From Sulfurospirillum sp001602955 (lineage in GTDB: Bacteria; Campylobacterota; Campylobacteria; Campylobacterales; Sulfurospirillaceae): DNA of 64,000 nucleotides. The stretch lies in NCBI GenBank assembly GCA_001602955.1, contig LVAC01000023.1:310001-374000 (forward strand), given 5' to 3'. Positions 61,311 to 64,000 of this stretch are shown here, one piece after another. Within the stretch, counting starts at the first letter, position 1, and every line of letters begins with the position of its first letter. Below the pieces are notes generated by a model, which did not search any database, had not been told where the DNA came from, and saw only the letters and a program-made list of their open reading frames with translations. Position numbers and translations under genes: made by a program.

Positions 61311-63389
61311 TTAACCGTTACGTTTTTTGATAATTTCGTCGGCAACGTTTCTTGGAACTTCATCGTAGTGATCAAATTCCATAGAGTAAGACGCACGACC
61401 TTGAGTTTGAGAGCGAAGGTCAGTTGAGTAACCGAACATCTCAGCCAATGGGCAGAATGCGTTAACGATTTTGTTACCACTTCTATCATCCATTGAGTTG
61501 ATCTGTCCACGACGGCGGTTAAGATCGCCGATAACATCACCCATAAAGTCCTCAGGTGTTTCAACTTCGACTTTCATGATCGGCTCAAGAATAACCGGTT
61601 TTGCTTTTCTCGCACCCTCTTTAAAGCCCATGGAAGCGGCCAATTTAAACGCCATTTCTGATGAGTCGACTTCGTGGTAGCTTCCATCATACAATGTAAC
61701 TTTAACGTCTTCCACTTTATAACCCGCAAGAACACCGCTTTGAAGTGCTTCTTTAATACCTTTATCAACCGCAGGAATATACTCTTTCGGTACGGAACCG
61801 CCCTTGATATCGTTAACGAACTCATAACCGGCACCTGCTTCTTGAGGCTCGATTTTGAGGTAAACGTGACCGTATTGACCGCGACCGCCGGATTGTTTGG
61901 CGTATTTGTACTCTTGGTTAACCGCTTGACGAATCGTTTCACGGTAAGCAACTTGCGGTTGTCCGACTTCTGCACTGACTTTAAACTCACGTAACATACG
62001 ATCAACAAGAATCTCTAAGTGAAGCTCACCCATACCGGAGATGATTGTTTGACCGCTTTCTTCGTCAGTCTCAACTCTAAAGCTTGGATCTTCTTGCGCC
62101 AATTTTTGAAGCGCAATACCCATTTTCTCTTGATCCGCTTTTGTTTTTGGCTCAACCGCAACCGAGATAACCGGATCTGGGAATACCATTCTCTCTAAGA
62201 TTACAGGATCTTTTTCGCTGGCAAGGGTATCGCCGGTTAGGGTGTCTTTAAGACCGACAACCGCACCGATTTCACCGGCGTGAAGCACTTTAATCTCTTC
62301 ACGTTTGTTCGCGTGCATTTTAAGAAGACGTCCGATTCTCTCTTTTTTATCTTTAGTTGTATTGTACGCATAGCTTCCGCTCTCAAGCGTACCGCGGTAA
62401 ACACGAACGAAAGTTAATTGTCCGACAAACGGATCGGTCATAATTTTAAACGCAAGAGCAGCAAATTCGCCTTCATCGGTTGAATCAACGACACACTCAC
62501 GACCGTCTTCGTACTCGCCTTTGATCGCGTGAACTTCGGTAGGTGCCGGCATATAGTCAACAACAGCGTCTAGCATCGGTTGAACACCTTTGTTTTTAAA
62601 CGATGTTCCACAGATCATAGGAATGAATGTCATTGCAAGACATCCTGCTTTAATACCCGCTTTAATCTCTTCTTTGCTTAACTCTTCGCCGCCGAGGTAT
62701 TTTTCCATCAACTCGTCGCTGGTTTCGGAAACCGCTTCCACCATTTTCTCGCGGTACTCTTTTGCTTTATCCATCAACTCCGCAGGAATATCAACGACTT
62801 GGTAGTTTGAGCCCATCGCAGCATCGTCATCCCAAATCAAAGCTTTCATTTCGACAAGATCAACAACGCCTTTAAACGTATCTTCTGCGCCGATAGGAAT
62901 TTGAATCGGCACCGGATTGGCTTTCAAACGGTTTTTAATTTGTGCTTCGACGTTGTAAAAGTTCGCGCCGATACGGTCCATTTTGTTTACATAAACCATT
63001 CGTGGTACTTGGTAACGGTTTGCTTGTCTCCAAACGGTCTCTGATTGGGGTTGAACACCGCCTACCGCACAAAATACCGCAACGGCACCGTCCAAAACAC
63101 GCATAGAACGTTCAACTTCGATCGTAAAGTCGACGTGGCCCGGAGTGTCGATAATGTTAATTTGATGATCTTTCCAAAAACATGTGGTTGCAGCAGAAGT
63201 AATCGTAATACCTCTTTCTTTCTCTTGTTCCATCCAGTCCATGGTTGCCGCACCGTCGTGTACCTCACCGATTTTATGGGAGATGCCGGTGTAAAATAGA
63301 ATTCTTTCGGTTGTCGTGGTCTTACCCGCATCAATATGCGCAGCAATACCGATATTACGAACCATGCTTATAGGGGTATTTCTTGCCAT
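61311..63389 (-). CDS. fusA: Elongation factor G
   Basis: 692 residues. GTPase driving ribosome translocation. G1 AHIDAGKTTT (about 17-26), G3 DTPGHVDFTIEVERSM, G4 NKMDR, and the C-terminal domains IV and V complete. It lies 83 bases after rpsG in the usual str order, with a hairpin in the gap. Confidence 0.97.
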   Translation of the reverse strand: MARNTPISMVRNIGIAAHIDAGKTTTTERILFYTGISHKIGEVHDGAATMDWMEQEKERGITITSAATTCFWKDHQINIIDTPGHVDFTIEVERSMRVLDGAVAVFCAVGGVQPQSETVWRQANRYQVPRMVYVNKMDRIGANFYNVEAQIKNRLKANPVPIQIPIGAEDTFKGVVDLVEMKALIWDDDAAMGSNYQVVDIPAELMDKAKEYREKMVEAVSETSDELMEKYLGGEELSKEEIKAGIKAGCLAMTFIPMICGTSFKNKGVQPMLDAVVDYMPAPTEVHAIKGEYEDGRECVVDSTDEGEFAALAFKIMTDPFVGQLTFVRVYRGTLESGSYAYNTTKDKKERIGRLLKMHANKREEIKVLHAGEIGAVVGLKDTLTGDTLASEKDPVILERMVFPDPVISVAVEPKTKADQEKMGIALQKLAQEDPSFRVETDEESGQTIISGMGELHLEILVDRMLREFKVSAEVGQPQVAYRETIRQAVNQEYKYAKQSGGRGQYGHVYLKIEPQEAGAGYEFVNDIKGGSVPKEYIPAVDKGIKEALQSGVLAGYKVEDVKVTLYDGSYHEVDSSEMAFKLAASMGFKEGARKAKPVILEPIMKVEVETPEDFMGDVIGDLNRRRGQINSMDDRSGNKIVNAFCPLAEMFGYSTDLRSQTQGRASYSMEFDHYDEVPRNVADEIIKKRNG

Positions 63390-63435
63390 TGTCGTTTCCT
63401 TAAATGTAATAGGAGTAAAAATTGAGAAATGAGAA

Positions 63436-63462
63436 AGCGTGTCGCATTTGTTTGGACACGCT
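63436..63462 (-). other. Stem-loop between rpsG and fusA
   Basis: Eight-bp arms AGCGTGTC / GACACGCT with an 11-base loop, in the 83-base gap. A possible processing or attenuation site, 47 bases before the fusA start. No T run. Confidence 0.45.
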
Positions 63463-63472
63463 CATCGTCATT

Positions 63473-63943
63473 CTACCAGCGATAGTGAGCAAACGCTTTG
63501 TTTGCTTCAGCCATTTTATAAGTGTCTTCTTTTTTCTTAAAGGTTGCGCCTCTACTGTTAGCCGCATCTAAAAGTTCATTTGCCAACCTCTCGATCATGG
63601 TTCTTTCACTTCTCTTGCGAGCATATGAAACCAACCATCTAAGAGCCAATGCTTGTTGACGTGCAGGTCTTACTTCTACCGGAACTTGGTACGTTGCACC
63701 GCCGACGCGTCTGCTTTTTACTTCCATAACGGGTTTAACATTATCCATAGCCGTGTTAAAAATTTCAATACCTTTTAGGCTTCCGCTTCGTTTTTCGGCT
63801 AATTCTAATGCACCGTAAAATACTTGGGTTGCGACGCTTTTTTTACCGTCGTACATTAAAGCATTGATGAACTTCGTAATGACTTTATTGTTGTAGATTG
63901 GATCGGGTAATACTTCTCTTACGGGAGCTTTTCTTCTTCTCAT
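63473..63943 (-). CDS. rpsG: 30S ribosomal protein S7
   Basis: 156 residues. Assembly protein of the 30S head. MRRRKAPVREVLPDPIYNNKVITKFIN start, VGGATYQVPVEVRPARQQALALRW and the C-terminal FAHYRW are standard. rpsL is expected just upstream outside the window. Confidence 0.97.
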   Translation of the reverse strand: MRRRKAPVREVLPDPIYNNKVITKFINALMYDGKKSVATQVFYGALELAEKRSGSLKGIEIFNTAMDNVKPVMEVKSRRVGGATYQVPVEVRPARQQALALRWLVSYARKRSERTMIERLANELLDAANSRGATFKKKEDTYKMAEANKAFAHYRW

Positions 63944-64000
63944 ATTATTTCCTTCAAATTTTTAAAAATTTTACTCAAATGATGTCAAAACAAAAGGACA

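Larger units (their letters stand above)
574..63185. repeat. Dispersed palindromic motif, core ACATGT, extended TTACATGTAA (about 49 copies)
   Basis: Read by eye. Core start positions: 574, 7806, 8313, 8430, 12000, 12278, 12400, 12520, 13894, 15147, 16518, 17977, 18355, 21747, 21987, 22453, 22465, 25842, 25880, 28839, 31857, 32768, 34370, 34631, 35150, 35210, 35620, 36687, 39061, 39807, 40245, 41757, 42883, 43730, 44640, 46907, 46926, 50086, 50895, 51104, 54261, 54802, 55159, 55590, 58289, 59399, 61074, 61298, 63180. Full TTACATGTAA: 15147, 22453, 46907, 46926, 50086, 50895, 58289, 61074, 61298. About 32 of 49 contain TTACATGT on one strand. Many lie inside genes. Confidence 0.8.

Overview
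The window looks like a chromosomal segment of a free-living, anaerobically respiring Campylobacterota (Epsilonproteobacteria), most like Sulfurospirillum or a close relative. The reasons are a three-gene menaquinol:fumarate reductase of the Wolinella/Campylobacter type (frdCAB) followed by a pair of dynamin-like GTPases, as in Campylobacter jejuni; a hemB-argF-small protein-hemN-FeS protein run next to ribA that also follows the C. jejuni order; fused nuoCD; a Csd6/Pgp2-type peptidoglycan enzyme; and a MOMP-like porin. The genus is inference. No plasmid, phage, insertion sequence, rRNA or CRISPR was seen. Coding density is very high and no stretch over 300 bases lacks a gene.

Layout. 1-3778: two dynamin-like GTPases, the second cut by the window edge. 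3905-8406: frdB, frdA, frdC, lgt. 8530-13888: a CHASE/PAS/GGDEF cyclase, an Hsp20, a Crp-family regulator with a YchJ protein, and an MFS exporter. 13892-15592: a decayed GGDEF/membrane-protein remnant, an AraC regulator and a DUF2798 protein with a structured leader. 15811-20922: heme/arginine operon on the minus strand. 20999-29609: ribA, GNAT, mscL, sodB, an exported superoxide reductase homologue, a NIT-domain chemoreceptor, rsmG, small proteins, a degenerate GGDEF protein and alr. 29619-30740: a peptidoglycan L,D-carboxypeptidase. 30900-44148: a complete 14-subunit complex I encoded as two converging half-operons, nuoAB(CD)EF on plus and nuoGHIJKLMN on minus. 44262-46897: a Met-rich anchored protein, then a PAS protein and a CZB chemoreceptor that overlap. 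46924-54085: TMAO-reductase-like enzyme and cytochrome c followed by an overlapping response regulator/binding protein/histidine kinase set. 54270-61144: double nitroreductase, porin, a tiny Lys/Cys-rich protein, a DMT exporter, tRNA-Arg(CCU) and metNIQ. 61311-63943: fusA and rpsG.

How it fits together. The respiratory core (complex I, fumarate reductase, TMAO-type reductase) is accompanied by redox sensing and behaviour genes (Aer/CetB-like PAS, CZB and NIT chemoreceptors, c-di-GMP proteins) and oxygen defence (SodB, exported superoxide reductase). The strongest non-genic signal is a dispersed palindrome with core ACATGT, extended TTACATGTAA. I found about 49 copies of the core by eye and nine of the full ten-base form, far more than base composition predicts. 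They lie both inside genes (often as Leu-His-Val codons) and as inverted pairs in terminators, which resembles the distribution of DNA uptake sequences. The most notable gene arrangement is a response regulator, SBP_bac_5-type binding protein and histidine kinase set directly behind the TMAO reductase, with no transporter.
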